A stretch of 64,000 nucleotides of DNA from Helicovermis profundi (GTDB taxonomy: Bacteria; Bacillota; Clostridia; Peptostreptococcales; Acidaminobacteraceae). The translations under genes were made by a program, and so were the position numbers. Below the pieces are notes generated by a model that was not told where the DNA came from, searched no databases, and saw nothing but the letters and a program-made list of their open reading frames with translations. Positions 17,182-26,683 of this stretch are shown here, piece by piece. The stretch is taken from assembly GCF_033097505.1 (NCBI RefSeq), contig NZ_AP028654.1, positions 946,001 to 1,010,000 of the forward strand. Reading direction: 5' to 3'. The first letter of the stretch is position 1. Every line of letters begins with the position of its first letter.

Positions 17182-18921
17182 ATGAAAAAAATTTTTAGTA
17201 TTATTCTTGTATTAATTTTAATGATTTCAACTTTAGCGGGGTGTAGTGCTAAAACTGAAGAAAAAGCTGTTGTAGGTGATTCTACTACTAAAGTTGGGCT
17301 AATTGTATCTACATTAAATAATCCTTTCTTTGTATCACTTAAAGACGGAGCCCAGGTAAAAGCTAAAGAATTAGGATATGATTTGATTGTTTTAGATTCA
17401 CAAAATGATCCAGCAAAAGAACTTTCTAATATGGAAGATTTACTTACTAAAGGCGTAGATATTATACTTATAAATCCAACTGATTCAGATGCAGTTGGTA
17501 ATGCAATTAAACTTGCAAACGACAAAAAAACACCAGTTATCACATTAGATAGAGGAGCAAATGCTGGTGAAGTAGTAACTCATATTGCATCAGATAATGT
17601 TAGTGGTGGCAAAATGGCAGGAGATTATATTATTAAACTTGTTGGTGAAAATGCAAAAGTTGTAGAACTTGAAGGAATAGCTGGAACGTCAGCTGCAAGA
17701 GACAGAGGACAAGGTTTTAATGATGCAATTAAGGGAACTAATATAAAAGTAGTTGCAAGACAAGTTGCAGATTTTGATAGAACAAAAGGATTATCAGTTA
17801 TGGAGAATATATTAGAGGCTCAGCCTAAAATTGATGCAGTATTTGCTCATAATGATGAAATGGCACTGGGAGCTCTTAAAGCAATAGAAGCATCAGGAAG
17901 AGATATAAAAGTAGTAGGATTTGATGCAACTGAAGATGCTGTAAAATCAGTTAATGATGGTAAAATGTCGGCAACAGTAGCGCAACAGCCAGATGAAATT
18001 GGTTCACTAGGAGTTGAAGCTGCTAGTAAAGTAATTAATGGTGAGAAAGTTGATAAATTTATTCCTGTAGCACTAAAATTAATAAGTTCATCAGAATCAG
18101 CTAAAATCGAGAAATCATATACAATGGGATTAGTACTTTCAACATTAAATAATCCATTTTTCGTATCATTAAAAGATGGAGCTCTTGAAAAAGCAAATGA
18201 ATCTAATGTTAAATTAATTATTTTGGATTCGCAAAATGATCCGGCAAAAGAACTTGCAAATATTGAAGATTTATTAACTCAAAATGTAGACTTAATTTTA
18301 ATAAATCCAACTGATTCAGATGCAGTTGTAAATTCAATAAAAAATGCTAATAATAAAAATGTTCCAGTTATTACACTAGATAGAGGAGCAAATGCTGGTG
18401 AAATAGTAACTCATATTGCATCAGATAATGTTGCAGGTGGAATGATGGCGGGTAATTTTATTAAAGATCTTTTAGGTTCAAAAGGAAATGTTGTAGAACT
18501 TGAAGGGATAGCAGGAACATCAGCTGCAAGAGATAGAGGAAAAGGATTTAATGATGCAATTAAGGAAACTGATATAAAAGTAGTTGCAAGACAAGTGGCT
18601 GATTTTGATAGAACAAAAGGATTATCAGTTATGGAAAATATATTAGAGGCTCAGCCTAAAATTGACGCAGTATTTGCTCATAATGATGAAATGGCACTTG
18701 GAGCTCTTAAAGCAATAGAAGCATCAGGAAGAGATATAAAAGTAGTAGGATTTGATGCAAGTGAAGATGCTGTAAAATCAGTACATGACGGTAAAATGTC
18801 TGCTACAGTAGCTCAGCAGCCTGGGAAAATTGGTTCACTCGGAATTGAATCTGCCATTAAATTTTTAAATGGTGAATCTTTAGAAAAATATATTCCAGTT
18901 GATTTGAAGATAATTAAATAA
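17182..18921 (+). CDS. rbsB: Tandem double ribose-binding lipoprotein (RbsB-RbsB)
   Basis: 579 aa, about twice the usual RbsB length. A lipoprotein signal peptide ends in LAGC (Cys about residue 21). Two periplasmic-binding domains follow (about 36-310 and 313-579) with an exact 277-residue (831-nt) period. Each copy keeps the ribose-contact set: NNPFF, LDRGAN, SAARDRG, ADFDR, HNDE, GFDA and QQP. The segments 17771-17939 and 18602-18770 differ at only three silent sites, so the duplication is recent or homogenised. The linker is very short. Tandem binding domains are known in other importers (for example GlnPQ) but are unusual for ribose. RBS AAGGAGG. Confidence 0.95.
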   Translation: MKKIFSIILVLILMISTLAGCSAKTEEKAVVGDSTTKVGLIVSTLNNPFFVSLKDGAQVKAKELGYDLIVLDSQNDPAKELSNMEDLLTKGVDIILINPTDSDAVGNAIKLANDKKTPVITLDRGANAGEVVTHIASDNVSGGKMAGDYIIKLVGENAKVVELEGIAGTSAARDRGQGFNDAIKGTNIKVVARQVADFDRTKGLSVMENILEAQPKIDAVFAHNDEMALGALKAIEASGRDIKVVGFDATEDAVKSVNDGKMSATVAQQPDEIGSLGVEAASKVINGEKVDKFIPVALKLISSSESAKIEKSYTMGLVLSTLNNPFFVSLKDGALEKANESNVKLIILDSQNDPAKELANIEDLLTQNVDLILINPTDSDAVVNSIKNANNKNVPVITLDRGANAGEIVTHIASDNVAGGMMAGNFIKDLLGSKGNVVELEGIAGTSAARDRGKGFNDAIKETDIKVVARQVADFDRTKGLSVMENILEAQPKIDAVFAHNDEMALGALKAIEASGRDIKVVGFDASEDAVKSVHDGKMSATVAQQPGKIGSLGIESAIKFLNGESLEKYIPVDLKIIK

Positions 18922-18982
18922 TATTTAATAATATTGTTTATAATTGATACACAATAAATAATATTCCCCCAAATGTAAAAAG

Positions 18983-19012
18983 ATAAGTGCTTTTAAGCGC
19001 TTATTTTTTTTT
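18983..19012 (+). terminator. Terminator of the rbs operon
   Basis: ATAAGTGCTT pairs with AAGCGCTTAT (one G-U pair), followed by an unbroken T run. Confidence 0.88.
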
Positions 19013-19067
19013 GAAAAACTAAGTAAAAATGTTAGACTTGTTATATAAATTGATATGGGGAGTTAAT

Positions 19068-19568
19068 ATGATAGTAAAAACAGAAAGATTAAAATTAATT
19101 GCATGTAATTATGATATGATTCTTGAAATAATAAATTCTGATATTGGAAGTGACAAACTTTTTAATTATAATATTAGTCAATTAGAATTAAAAAAAATAA
19201 AAAAAATTGCTCCAGTTTTTAAAGGTTTATTAAAAGAAAAAAAAGATAAATATTATTGGTATATGTGGATTATAGTTAATATTGAACTTAACACAATTAT
19301 TGGAGATGCGGGATTTAAAGGTAAACCCAATAATGAAGGTTTAATTGATATAGGATATAGTATAGATGAAAAATATAGAAAAAATGGATTTGCAACAGAG
19401 TGTGCAAATGGATTAGTTAAATGGGCATTTACAAAAAAAAAAGTAAAAGGAATTACAGCTGCTTGTAAAGAAAATAATACTAATTCTATAAATGTATTAT
19501 TAAAATTAAATATGAAAAAAATATTACATGAGAATGGATTTATGTATTGGAAATTGAAAAACAGCTAA
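19068..19568 (+). CDS. GNAT-family N-acetyltransferase (RimJ/RimL-like)
   Basis: 166 aa from ATG 19068 with RBS GGGGAG; a TTG-rich upstream extension lacks an RBS. The start MIVKTERLKLIA and the acetyl-CoA loop region IGYSIDEKYRKNGFATECANGLVKWAF fit the RimJ/RimL-like GNAT_3 group, which acetylate protein N-termini or small amines. CKENNTNSINVLLKLNMKK is the conserved last motif (usually N..S..vleK.GF). Substrate unknown. Monocistronic. Confidence 0.8.
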   Translation: MIVKTERLKLIACNYDMILEIINSDIGSDKLFNYNISQLELKKIKKIAPVFKGLLKEKKDKYYWYMWIIVNIELNTIIGDAGFKGKPNNEGLIDIGYSIDEKYRKNGFATECANGLVKWAFTKKKVKGITAACKENNTNSINVLLKLNMKKILHENGFMYWKLKNS

Positions 19569-19626
19569 AAGATTAAGTGCCAGTTCAAAGTTATTTCTAT
19601 ACTTAAGTTTATAGCTGTTTTTTTAT
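19557..19626. terminator. Long-loop bidirectional terminator
   Basis: AAACAGCTA at the end of the acetyltransferase gene pairs with TAGCTGTTT about 50 nt later, with an inner TTAAGT/ACTTAA stem. T tracts follow on both strands. It serves the acetyltransferase and the convergent MogA/MoaB gene. Confidence 0.65.
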
Positions 19627-19628
19627 AT

Positions 19629-20129
19629 CTATTTTTTAATTGGAAGAGCACATTCGCTATCAAGTCCAAGTAGAATTTCTAGGCCATGTTTAAGAGCAGG
19701 AAGAATAAATTCTAAATTTTCTTTTACAGCTTTAGGGCTGCCTGGTAAATTTATTATTAAAGATTGCTTTCTAATTCCAGCTACAGAGCGAGAAAGCATT
19801 GCTTTCGGAGTTATTTTCATACTATAAGCTCTCATAGCTTCTGGTATTCCAGGAACTTCTCTATCTATTACATCTTTTGTCGCTTCAGGTGTAATATCTC
19901 TCATTGAAAAGCCTGTACCACCGGTTGTTAAAATAAGATTAATATTTTCACTATCTACCATATTTATAAGCTCTTTAGAAATAAGTTCTCTCTCATCAGG
20001 TAGAATTATTTTTTTTACAACCTTATATTTATTTTTAACCATAATATCTTTTATTAGTTCGCCACTTTTATCAATTCTTTTACCAGCGTATCCCTTGTCA
20101 CTTGCCGTTATAATACCAACTGTAATCAT
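19629..20129 (-). CDS. MogA/MoaB-family molybdopterin-binding protein
   Basis: 166 aa with the family core: TTGGTGFSMRDITPEAT (residues ~68-84; the GGTG loop binds molybdopterin) and LIINLPGSPKAVKENLEFILPALKHGLEILLG. MogA-type proteins adenylylate molybdopterin before metal insertion; MoaB-type paralogs lack a firmly set role in some bacteria. No other molybdenum cofactor genes are in the window. The nearest Shine-Dalgarno (AGGGAGG) is about 40 nt upstream of ATG 20129 and an in-frame stop prevents a longer start, so translation initiation looks weak or leader-dependent. Confidence 0.85.
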   Translation of the reverse strand: MITVGIITASDKGYAGKRIDKSGELIKDIMVKNKYKVVKKIILPDERELISKELINMVDSENINLILTTGGTGFSMRDITPEATKDVIDREVPGIPEAMRAYSMKITPKAMLSRSVAGIRKQSLIINLPGSPKAVKENLEFILPALKHGLEILLGLDSECALPIKK

Positions 20130-20295
20130 AATGTTTTATACTAATAATGTTAATTTTAGTATATCCTCCCTTCAATTTTAAAATATTATTTATATAAATT
20201 ATTATAGCAAAAAAATATACAAAATATTGTTTAGAAATAAAAACATAGGGTAAAATCTTTACGAGGCGATAATATTATGGGAAGAGGAGGAATAT

Positions 20296-20688
20296 ATGTA
20301 TCAAATAAAAAAAGAAAACTATGGATTTAAACTTGTATTCGAAGGGATGATTCATAAAGAAGAGATGGAGAAATGGAGAGATGAATCAAAAAAAATTCTT
20401 TCAAGCGCGAGTAAAGACTTTGGAAATGTTATTGATTTAAGAAAAATGAGCGCAATAAAAGCTGATACACAAAGCGTTATGGAAGAAGGACAAAAACTCT
20501 ACAAAGAAAGTGGAATGAAGCGTTCTGCAGTTGTCCTCGATAGTGCAATAACTACAATGCAATTTAAAAGAATAGCTAAAACTACTGGAATAGACAAATT
20601 TGAAAGATATATAGATGCATCTACTCATTCTAATTGGGAAGAACTTGCTGTTAAGTGGGTTAAAGAGGGAATTGATACAGATATTTAG
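20296..20688 (+). CDS. Uncharacterised 130-aa protein, possibly STAS/SpoIIAA-like fold
   Basis: Not firmly recognised. The alternation of short strands and helices (YQIKKENYGFKLVFEGMIHKEEMEKW, FGNVIDLRKM, KRSAVVLDSAITTMQFKRIAK, FERYIDAS) resembles cytoplasmic STAS/SpoIIAA-like proteins. No catalytic motif, signal peptide or membrane segment is visible. RBS GAGGAGG before ATG 20296. Monocistronic with its own terminator. A regulatory or binding role is a guess. Confidence 0.6.
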   Translation: MYQIKKENYGFKLVFEGMIHKEEMEKWRDESKKILSSASKDFGNVIDLRKMSAIKADTQSVMEEGQKLYKESGMKRSAVVLDSAITTMQFKRIAKTTGIDKFERYIDASTHSNWEELAVKWVKEGIDTDI

Positions 20689-20710
20689 TAAGTTTAAAAA
20701 TATTCTTATA

Positions 20711-20763
20711 AAATAAGCCTTATTTTAAGGGATAACATAAAAAAACAAGGCTTATTTTTTTAT
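20711..20763 (+). terminator. Intrinsic terminator
   Basis: AATAAGCCTT pairs with AAGGCTTATT across a ~25-nt loop, followed by a T run. Confidence 0.75.
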
Positions 20764-20998
20764 GTTACAAAAAGTTAATTTTTAAATATGACATATGTCT
20801 AGAATATTCTGAATTTATAAATAAATGTATATAATTTGTTTTTGATTATTTATTTTTTATAATAAAGGCTTTGATAGCAAAGATTTACAATGCATAGCTA
20901 AGTATTTTTATACGTATAAATTTTTATTTAAAAATTAATAAGAAAATTTGAAAAACTTTGTAATAAGTAGTGATTTCAGCAGTTATAAAATAATTAAA

Positions 20999-21027
20999 TT
21001 GATTTATTAGATAGATTAGAATATAAT
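20999..21027 (+). promoter_or_regulatory. Promoter of the 5'-nucleotidase gene
   Basis: TTGATT at 20999-21004, a 17-nt spacer and TATAAT at 21022-21027. A small TGCAT/ATGCA inverted repeat follows at about 21033-21046. The preceding ~230 bases (20764-20998) are AT-rich; I recognise nothing else in them. Confidence 0.6.
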
Positions 21028-21072
21028 TATATTGCATGATGATGCATAAAATACATAAATGGGGAGGATTTT

Positions 21073-23022
21073 ATGAGAAACAATGTTAAAAGAAGTTTAG
21101 TATTAGTACTAATGCTTGTACTAGTTATGGGGTTATCATTTAGTGTTTCATTTGCGGACACTAGCAATGATATTTCACTTACTATTTTACAAACGTCAGA
21201 TATGCACGGTCGTATTTATCCACACGATTATGCTACTGATAGTGCAGATTCTGATGCAGGGTATGCAAAAATATTTACACTTATTAAAGAGCAAAGAGCA
21301 CTTGATCCAGATTCGTTATTAATTGATAATGGTGATACAGTTCAGGACAATAGTGCAGAACTTTTTAATGATTTACCAGTTCATCCTATGGTACAAGCAA
21401 TGAATACTATGGGTTATGATATTTGGGTTCCAGGAAATCATGAATTTAACTTTGATATGGATTTTCTTAATAGAAACTTAGCAGCTTTTAAAGGTGATGT
21501 TGTAGTTTCTAACGTATATAAAAAAGGAACTACTGAAAGATGGCAAATGCCTTATAAAATTGTTGATATGAAAGGCGTAAGAGTCGCTGTTGTTGGAATG
21601 CTTCCTCCAAATATTCCACTTTGGGAAGCTAGTTCACCAAGTCACTTTGCAGGTCTTGAGTTTACTGATACTTTAGCTGAAACTGGTAAAGTATTAAAAG
21701 AATTAGAAGGAAAATATGACGTATTAATTGGCGCATATCACGTTGGACCTACTGGAGAACATGGATATGAAGGAACTGAAGAAATAGCAAATGCTTATCC
21801 ACAGTTTGATGTTATTTTCTCTGGCCATGCTCATTCAAAATACAATAAAGTTATAAATGGTGTTCATATTATTGAGCCAGGAAAATACGGTTGGGCTTTA
21901 GCAAAAGCTGAAATTAAAGTGAATAAAGATACAAAAAAAGTTGATGTAGTTGAAACAACAAATATTGAAACAAAAAAAATGGATGCAGATAAAACAATTT
22001 TAGATGAATTTAAATTTGTTGATGATAAGTCTTTAGCTGATGCTAATACAGTTGTAGGTACAATTGGTTCTGATTTTATTGCAAAACCTGATTATATTAC
22101 AGGTTCAAGTGATATTACTACAATGCCTACAGCACAAGTTGAGGACACTTCTATAATTGATTTAATTAACAACGTACAAATGTTCTATGCAAAATCAGAT
22201 ATTTCTTCTGCTGCATTATTTAATTTTGGATCTAATTTAAAGAAAGGTCCATTCCTTAAGAAAGATGTTGCCTATATTTATAAATATCCTAATACATTAG
22301 TAGGTGTAAATATTAGCGGTGAAAACTTATTAAAATACATGGAGTGGTCAGCAAATTATTATAACACTTATAAAAAAGGTGATATTGAGCCAAGCTTTAA
22401 TCCTAAAGTTCGTGGTTATAATTATGATATGTTTTCTGGAGTAACTTATGATATAGATTTATCTAAAGAAGCAGGACATAGAATTGAAAATGTAATGTAT
22501 AAAGGAAAAGCATTGGATCCTAAAGCAACTTATAAGCTTTCAATTAATAACTATAGATTTGGTACTTTAATTGGACTTGGTCTTGTTACAATGGATGATA
22601 AATATTATGATTCTTATTCTCAAATGCAAGATAAAGGTAGAATTAGAGATTTAATTATTAAGTATACTTTAGAAGAAAAAGGTGGAAAAATTGATCCTAC
22701 TGTAGATAATAACTGGAAAATTACTGGTGTTGATTATAATATGCCAATGAAAGATACAGTGCTTAATCTTGTAAAAGAAGGAAAAGTGAAAATTCCAACT
22801 TCAGAAGATGGAAGAACAAAAAATATTAAATCTTTAAATGTTTATGATTTATTAAAAGAAAATATGTTACCTGTAAAATCTTACACAATTAAATCTGGTG
22901 ATATGCTTTGGAAAATATCAAAAGCAAATGGTTATGATTGGAAAGATGCTTCTGTGCTAAATAACTTAGCTAACCCAAATATGATTTATCCTGGTGAAGT
23001 ACTTTACTTCCCGGCAAAATAA
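21073..23022 (+). CDS. Secreted 5'-nucleotidase / cyclic phosphodiesterase (UshA family) with C-terminal LysM
   Basis: 649 aa. A signal peptide (1-29, cut after SFA) is followed by the metallophosphatase domain with dinuclear-metal motifs DMHG, DNGDTVQ, GNHEF and GHAHS. The 5_nucleotid_C substrate domain spans about 340-545 (SAALFNFGSNLKKG, then RGYNYDMFSGVTYDI). Residues ~604-649 form a LysM domain (YTIKSGDMLWKISK to YPGEVLYFP) that would anchor the enzyme to peptidoglycan. Role: dephosphorylating extracellular nucleotides for phosphate and nucleoside scavenging. Released nucleosides could feed ribose use, but a link to the rbs operon is only inference. RBS GGGGAGG. Confidence 0.93.
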   Translation: MRNNVKRSLVLVLMLVLVMGLSFSVSFADTSNDISLTILQTSDMHGRIYPHDYATDSADSDAGYAKIFTLIKEQRALDPDSLLIDNGDTVQDNSAELFNDLPVHPMVQAMNTMGYDIWVPGNHEFNFDMDFLNRNLAAFKGDVVVSNVYKKGTTERWQMPYKIVDMKGVRVAVVGMLPPNIPLWEASSPSHFAGLEFTDTLAETGKVLKELEGKYDVLIGAYHVGPTGEHGYEGTEEIANAYPQFDVIFSGHAHSKYNKVINGVHIIEPGKYGWALAKAEIKVNKDTKKVDVVETTNIETKKMDADKTILDEFKFVDDKSLADANTVVGTIGSDFIAKPDYITGSSDITTMPTAQVEDTSIIDLINNVQMFYAKSDISSAALFNFGSNLKKGPFLKKDVAYIYKYPNTLVGVNISGENLLKYMEWSANYYNTYKKGDIEPSFNPKVRGYNYDMFSGVTYDIDLSKEAGHRIENVMYKGKALDPKATYKLSINNYRFGTLIGLGLVTMDDKYYDSYSQMQDKGRIRDLIIKYTLEEKGGKIDPTVDNNWKITGVDYNMPMKDTVLNLVKEGKVKIPTSEDGRTKNIKSLNVYDLLKENMLPVKSYTIKSGDMLWKISKANGYDWKDASVLNNLANPNMIYPGEVLYFPAK

Positions 23023-23048
23023 TAAATACAGGTTAATTAATTAAAAAA

Positions 23049-23083
23049 TAAAAGGGTTTCGGAGTAATCCGAGCCCTTTTTAA
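23049..23083 (+). terminator. Intrinsic terminator
   Basis: AAAAGGG..TCGGA pairs with TCCGA..CCCTTTT around a GTAA loop, then T residues. Confidence 0.88.
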
Positions 23084-23132
23084 TTATTATATATTTGATT
23101 TGGAATAAAAATACATATAAAAAGGTGATCAC

Positions 23133-24281
23133 ATGAAATACATTTGGAACAAAAAAACATTGATTTTTACAATTTTAGTTATACTTGCTATGCCGTTAAT
23201 AATTTTATCATCTCCTTTAATGAATAAAAATATAGTTAAGCAACATTACTATAATCAAAAATTTGAAAAAGCACTTGTTACAAAGATTATAGAAAGTAAT
23301 TTGCAAAAGGACCATGTTATTCCTAATCTTGAGATAGGTACTCAAAAATTAAAAGTTAAGATTTTAACTGGAAAATATAAGGGCGGAATTTATGAAACAA
23401 CTAACCTTTTAAGTAGAGCTCATAATGTTTTGGCTAAAGAAAATTTAAAAATAGTTGTAGGAATTAGAGAAACAGATGATGGTCCAAATGTATGGGTTTA
23501 TAATCATGTAAGGTCAAATGTTATTTATTTTTTAATTGGATTATTTTTTATTTTAATGCTAATATTTGGCGGAATTAATGGGTTTAAAGCAGTATTATCA
23601 TTGATATTTACAGGAATTATGCTTATTTTTGTACTTGTCCCTATGATATTTATGGGTAAAAATCCAATGCTTTCGTCAATTCTTATAGTATCAATTATAT
23701 GTGTAATATCATTTTTATTAATAGGTGGTTTTGATAAGAAGACACTTGCAGCTATAATAGGAACCATTGCAGGTGTAGTTGTAGCGGGAATTATATCATA
23801 TATTAGTGGAAATCTAGCATATGTAACTGGTCTAAATGTTGAAAAGGGAGTGCAATTAGTATATATCGCGCAGGACTATAATATTCAAGTAAAAGGTCTA
23901 CTTTTTTCGGCTATATTAATTGCGTCACTTGGAGCAGTAATGGACGTTGCAATGTCCATAGCTTCTTCTATATTTGAGCTTCATAGAGTGAATGAAAATC
24001 TAAGTGCCTATGAGCTATTAAAATCAGGTTTAAATATTGGAAAAGATATAATGGGTACAATGTCAAATACATTAATACTTGCATTTGCAGGATCATCACT
24101 TGCTTTAATACTTCTTATTTGGGGTTATCAGATGGAGTTTACGCAAATGATAAATATGCCATTTATTGCTGTTCAAATAATTCAATCTATTAGTGGTAGT
24201 ATTGGAATAATTTTAACTGTGCCGTTTACTGCAGCCTTTTCTGTATTTTTAATAAAAAATGAAGTCGTAGTTAAGAAATAA
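23133..24281 (+). CDS. YibE/F-like multipass membrane protein
   Basis: 382 aa. A signal-anchor helix (10-32) is followed by an extracytoplasmic region of about 100 residues (LKVKILTGKYKGGIYETTNLL) and then about seven or eight membrane helices. IGGFDKKTLAAIIGTIAGVVVAGIISY and the acidic ASLGAVMDVAMSIASS segment are characteristic of the YibE/F family, whose function is not established. RBS AAAAGGTG. Monocistronic, terminators on both sides. Confidence 0.88.
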   Translation: MKYIWNKKTLIFTILVILAMPLIILSSPLMNKNIVKQHYYNQKFEKALVTKIIESNLQKDHVIPNLEIGTQKLKVKILTGKYKGGIYETTNLLSRAHNVLAKENLKIVVGIRETDDGPNVWVYNHVRSNVIYFLIGLFFILMLIFGGINGFKAVLSLIFTGIMLIFVLVPMIFMGKNPMLSSILIVSIICVISFLLIGGFDKKTLAAIIGTIAGVVVAGIISYISGNLAYVTGLNVEKGVQLVYIAQDYNIQVKGLLFSAILIASLGAVMDVAMSIASSIFELHRVNENLSAYELLKSGLNIGKDIMGTMSNTLILAFAGSSLALILLIWGYQMEFTQMINMPFIAVQIIQSISGSIGIILTVPFTAAFSVFLIKNEVVVKK

Positions 24282-24308
24282 AAAAAGTAAAAAACTATTT
24301 GTTTTCAG

Positions 24309-24350
24309 AAAATAAGAAAAATATTTTACATTTTTCTTATTTTTTTTTAT
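24309..24350 (+). terminator. Intrinsic terminator
   Basis: AAATAAGAAAAAT pairs with ATTTTTCTTATTT around a short loop, followed by a T tract. Confidence 0.8.
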
Positions 24351-24403
24351 TACTTGCCGATAACGCTTCTATATAGCTAAAGCAAAATATGGAGGTGAAA
24401 GAA

Positions 24404-25018
24404 GTGGATTTAAAAATTAACCCTATTAATAAAGATGCTTTAAAGGTTTATAGTAATAAAGACGTTAAAATTAAAGAAAATAAAGCAAAAGATATACTAA
24501 CAAATGAAGTAGTATATGATAAAACGGATAATGTAAAAAATGAGTCTACTTATGCAAAGATTGGTAAGAACAATTACAAAATTGATGTTAATGAAATTAA
24601 AAGAATGCAGGTGGAACTTGATTCACATATTATTAAATCTTTTAAACTTTTTACAGAAGACATAATGACTTCTCAGGGAATGGGATTAAAAGATGCTCTT
24701 GAATATATAATGAAAAATCATTCTGATAAAATTTCAAATGAGCAAATTGAGCAGGCTAAAGAAGATGTTTCAGAAGACGGATATTTTGGCGTAGAACAAA
24801 CATCGGAAAGAATTTTGAAATTTGCAAAAGCAGTTTCTGGTGGCGACCCTTCTAAAATAGAAATATTAAAACAAGGTTTTAAAGATGGGTTTGAGGCGGC
24901 TAAAAAAGCATGGGGGGATGAACTTCCTGACATAAGCAAAAAAACATATGATGCTGTGATGGAAAAATTTGATGATTGGGAAAATGAAGCAAATTCTTCT
25001 GATGAATCTACTAATTAA
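24404..25018 (+). CDS. Uncharacterised soluble 204-aa protein
   Basis: GTG 24404 is preferred because GGAGGTG lies about 6 nt upstream; the in-frame ATG at 24389 overlaps that RBS. The first ~65 residues are Lys/Asn-rich and likely disordered. The C-terminal ~130 residues are helical, with DALEYIMKNHSDKIS and EDGYFGVEQTSERILKFAKAVSGGDPSKIEILKQGF. No Cys, signal peptide or membrane helix. The GGDPSK..LKQGFKDGFEAAKKAWG block looks conserved-domain-like, but I do not know its function. Own terminator. Confidence 0.7.
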   Translation: MDLKINPINKDALKVYSNKDVKIKENKAKDILTNEVVYDKTDNVKNESTYAKIGKNNYKIDVNEIKRMQVELDSHIIKSFKLFTEDIMTSQGMGLKDALEYIMKNHSDKISNEQIEQAKEDVSEDGYFGVEQTSERILKFAKAVSGGDPSKIEILKQGFKDGFEAAKKAWGDELPDISKKTYDAVMEKFDDWENEANSSDESTN

Positions 25019-25044
25019 ATAAAATACTTTAAGCAATATATTAA

Positions 25045-25086
25045 AGATCTCTTAATGAATTTTTATTAATAAGAGATTTTTTTTTG
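25045..25086 (+). terminator. Intrinsic terminator
   Basis: GATCTCTTA pairs with TAAGAGATT across an AT-rich loop, followed by a T run. Confidence 0.75.
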
Positions 25087-25170
25087 TTTATATGATATGA
25101 TGTTATAATGGAAAAAAACAGATAAAAGTAGTATAGTGAAGATATAATAATATCTCAAAACGGAGGAAAC

Positions 25171-26541
25171 ATGAATAAGAATTTAGAAGTAGGCCATGAA
25201 ATTGAAATAACGATTAATGATTTAATTGATTCAGGAGAAGGTATTGGAAAATTAAATGAATTTGCTGTGTTTGTAGAAGGTGCTGTTCCTGGTGATACAA
25301 TAAAATGCAAAATTACAAGTGTAAAAAAAACATATGCGTATGGTGAATTAATTGAAATTATAAATTCGTCTGAAATAAGAGATACACCAAAATGTCAGTA
25401 TTTTAATGAATGTGGTGGATGTCAAATGCAAAATGTTAAATACCAAGAACAATTAAAATTAAAAGAAAAATCTGTTAAAGATGCTCTTAAAAGAATAGGT
25501 GAATTTAAAGATATTAAAATTAAGGCAATTGTTGGTATGAAGGAGAACTTTAGATATAGAAATAAAGCTTCATATGCAATTAGCGAGGTTAATGGAGAGG
25601 TTAGAATAGGATTTAAGAAAAGAAATTCACATGATGTAATTGATATTGAAGATTGTCTACTTCAAGATAAGGAATATGTAAATATTTTCAAAGCAATAAA
25701 GAAATACATTGCAGATTTTAAAGTGACAATTTATAACGTCGAAACACATAAAGGTTTACTTAGACATGTGGTTATAAAAAAATCATTTTCTGAAAATACG
25801 TTAATGGTAATTTTAGTTACAAATAGAAGTAAGCTTGTTATGACAAAAGCTTTAGCTAAAGGCATTGTAGAATCTGATAATAGAGTTGTTTCAGTTATTC
25901 AAAATATAAATAAAGTTGTTGGAAGTAAAATACTTGGAAATGATAATAAAATATTGTTTGGTGATGATCATATTGTAGACAAAATTAGTGGAATGAAGTT
26001 TAAAATATCTCCATTATCATTCTTCCAAGTGAATTCATCTCAAGCAGAAGTTTTGTACGAGAAAGCTATAGAATACGCTGATTTAAAAGGTGAAGAAACT
26101 GTATTTGACCTATATTCGGGCATTGGTTCAATAGGTATGCTTATGGCAAAAAAAGCTAAAAAAGTATATGGAGTTGAATCGGTTAAAAGTGCAGTAATTG
26201 ATGCTTGGGGAAATGCAAAATTAAATGATATAGCAAATATTGAATTTATTACAGGAAGAGCAGAAAAAGTAATACCTAAACTTTTTAATAAAGGTGAAGG
26301 TGTAAAAGCGGATGTTGTTGTAGTAGATCCACCGAGAAAAGGGTGCGATAAAGAACTTCTTGATACAATGATAATGATGGAGCCAGAAAGGATAGTATAC
26401 GTTTCTTGTAAAGCATCAACACTTGCTAGAGATTTAAGAATACTTTGTGATAATGGATATAAATTAGTTGATGTTACTCCAGTTGATATGTTTCCTCATA
26501 CCATGAACGTGGAGAGTGTTTCAAAACTTGTTAGGAAATAG
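25171..26541 (+). CDS. rlmD: 23S rRNA (uracil-5-)-methyltransferase, RlmD/TrmA family
   Basis: 456 aa. An N-terminal TRAM domain (10-65: LIDSGEGIGKLNEFAVFVEGAVPGD) is followed by an iron-sulfur cluster motif CQYFNECGGC (about 73-82) whose fourth Cys may be the one in EDCLLQ. The SAM-binding VFDLYSGIGSIGMLMA, PPRKGCDKELL and the catalytic Cys in VYVSCKASTLARDL are intact. Family enzymes methylate U747 or U1939 of 23S rRNA. Firmicutes have several paralogs, so the exact uridine is uncertain. RBS GGAGG. Monocistronic with terminator. Confidence 0.92.
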   Translation: MNKNLEVGHEIEITINDLIDSGEGIGKLNEFAVFVEGAVPGDTIKCKITSVKKTYAYGELIEIINSSEIRDTPKCQYFNECGGCQMQNVKYQEQLKLKEKSVKDALKRIGEFKDIKIKAIVGMKENFRYRNKASYAISEVNGEVRIGFKKRNSHDVIDIEDCLLQDKEYVNIFKAIKKYIADFKVTIYNVETHKGLLRHVVIKKSFSENTLMVILVTNRSKLVMTKALAKGIVESDNRVVSVIQNINKVVGSKILGNDNKILFGDDHIVDKISGMKFKISPLSFFQVNSSQAEVLYEKAIEYADLKGEETVFDLYSGIGSIGMLMAKKAKKVYGVESVKSAVIDAWGNAKLNDIANIEFITGRAEKVIPKLFNKGEGVKADVVVVDPPRKGCDKELLDTMIMMEPERIVYVSCKASTLARDLRILCDNGYKLVDVTPVDMFPHTMNVESVSKLVRK

Positions 26542-26577
26542 AATTTTTCCAAGAGTTATATTACTATAAAACATAGT

Positions 26578-26622
26578 TTGCCGACAATTTACCAAAATTT
26601 GGTTAGTTTGTCGGCAATTTTT
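26578..26622 (+). terminator. Intrinsic terminator
   Basis: TTGCCGACAA pairs with TTGTCGGCAA across 20 nt that themselves contain a CCAAA/TTTGG stem; a T run follows. Confidence 0.88.
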
Positions 26623-26683
26623 AGTTTTTATAATAATGGAATGCAATAGAATGAATAAAAAAATTTAGAAAGAGGTTAAAATA

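Noticed and set aside
17182-18921. Reading the double-length rbsB as two separate genes
   Set aside because: The frame is continuous, no start codon with an RBS lies between the halves, and only one signal peptide is present.
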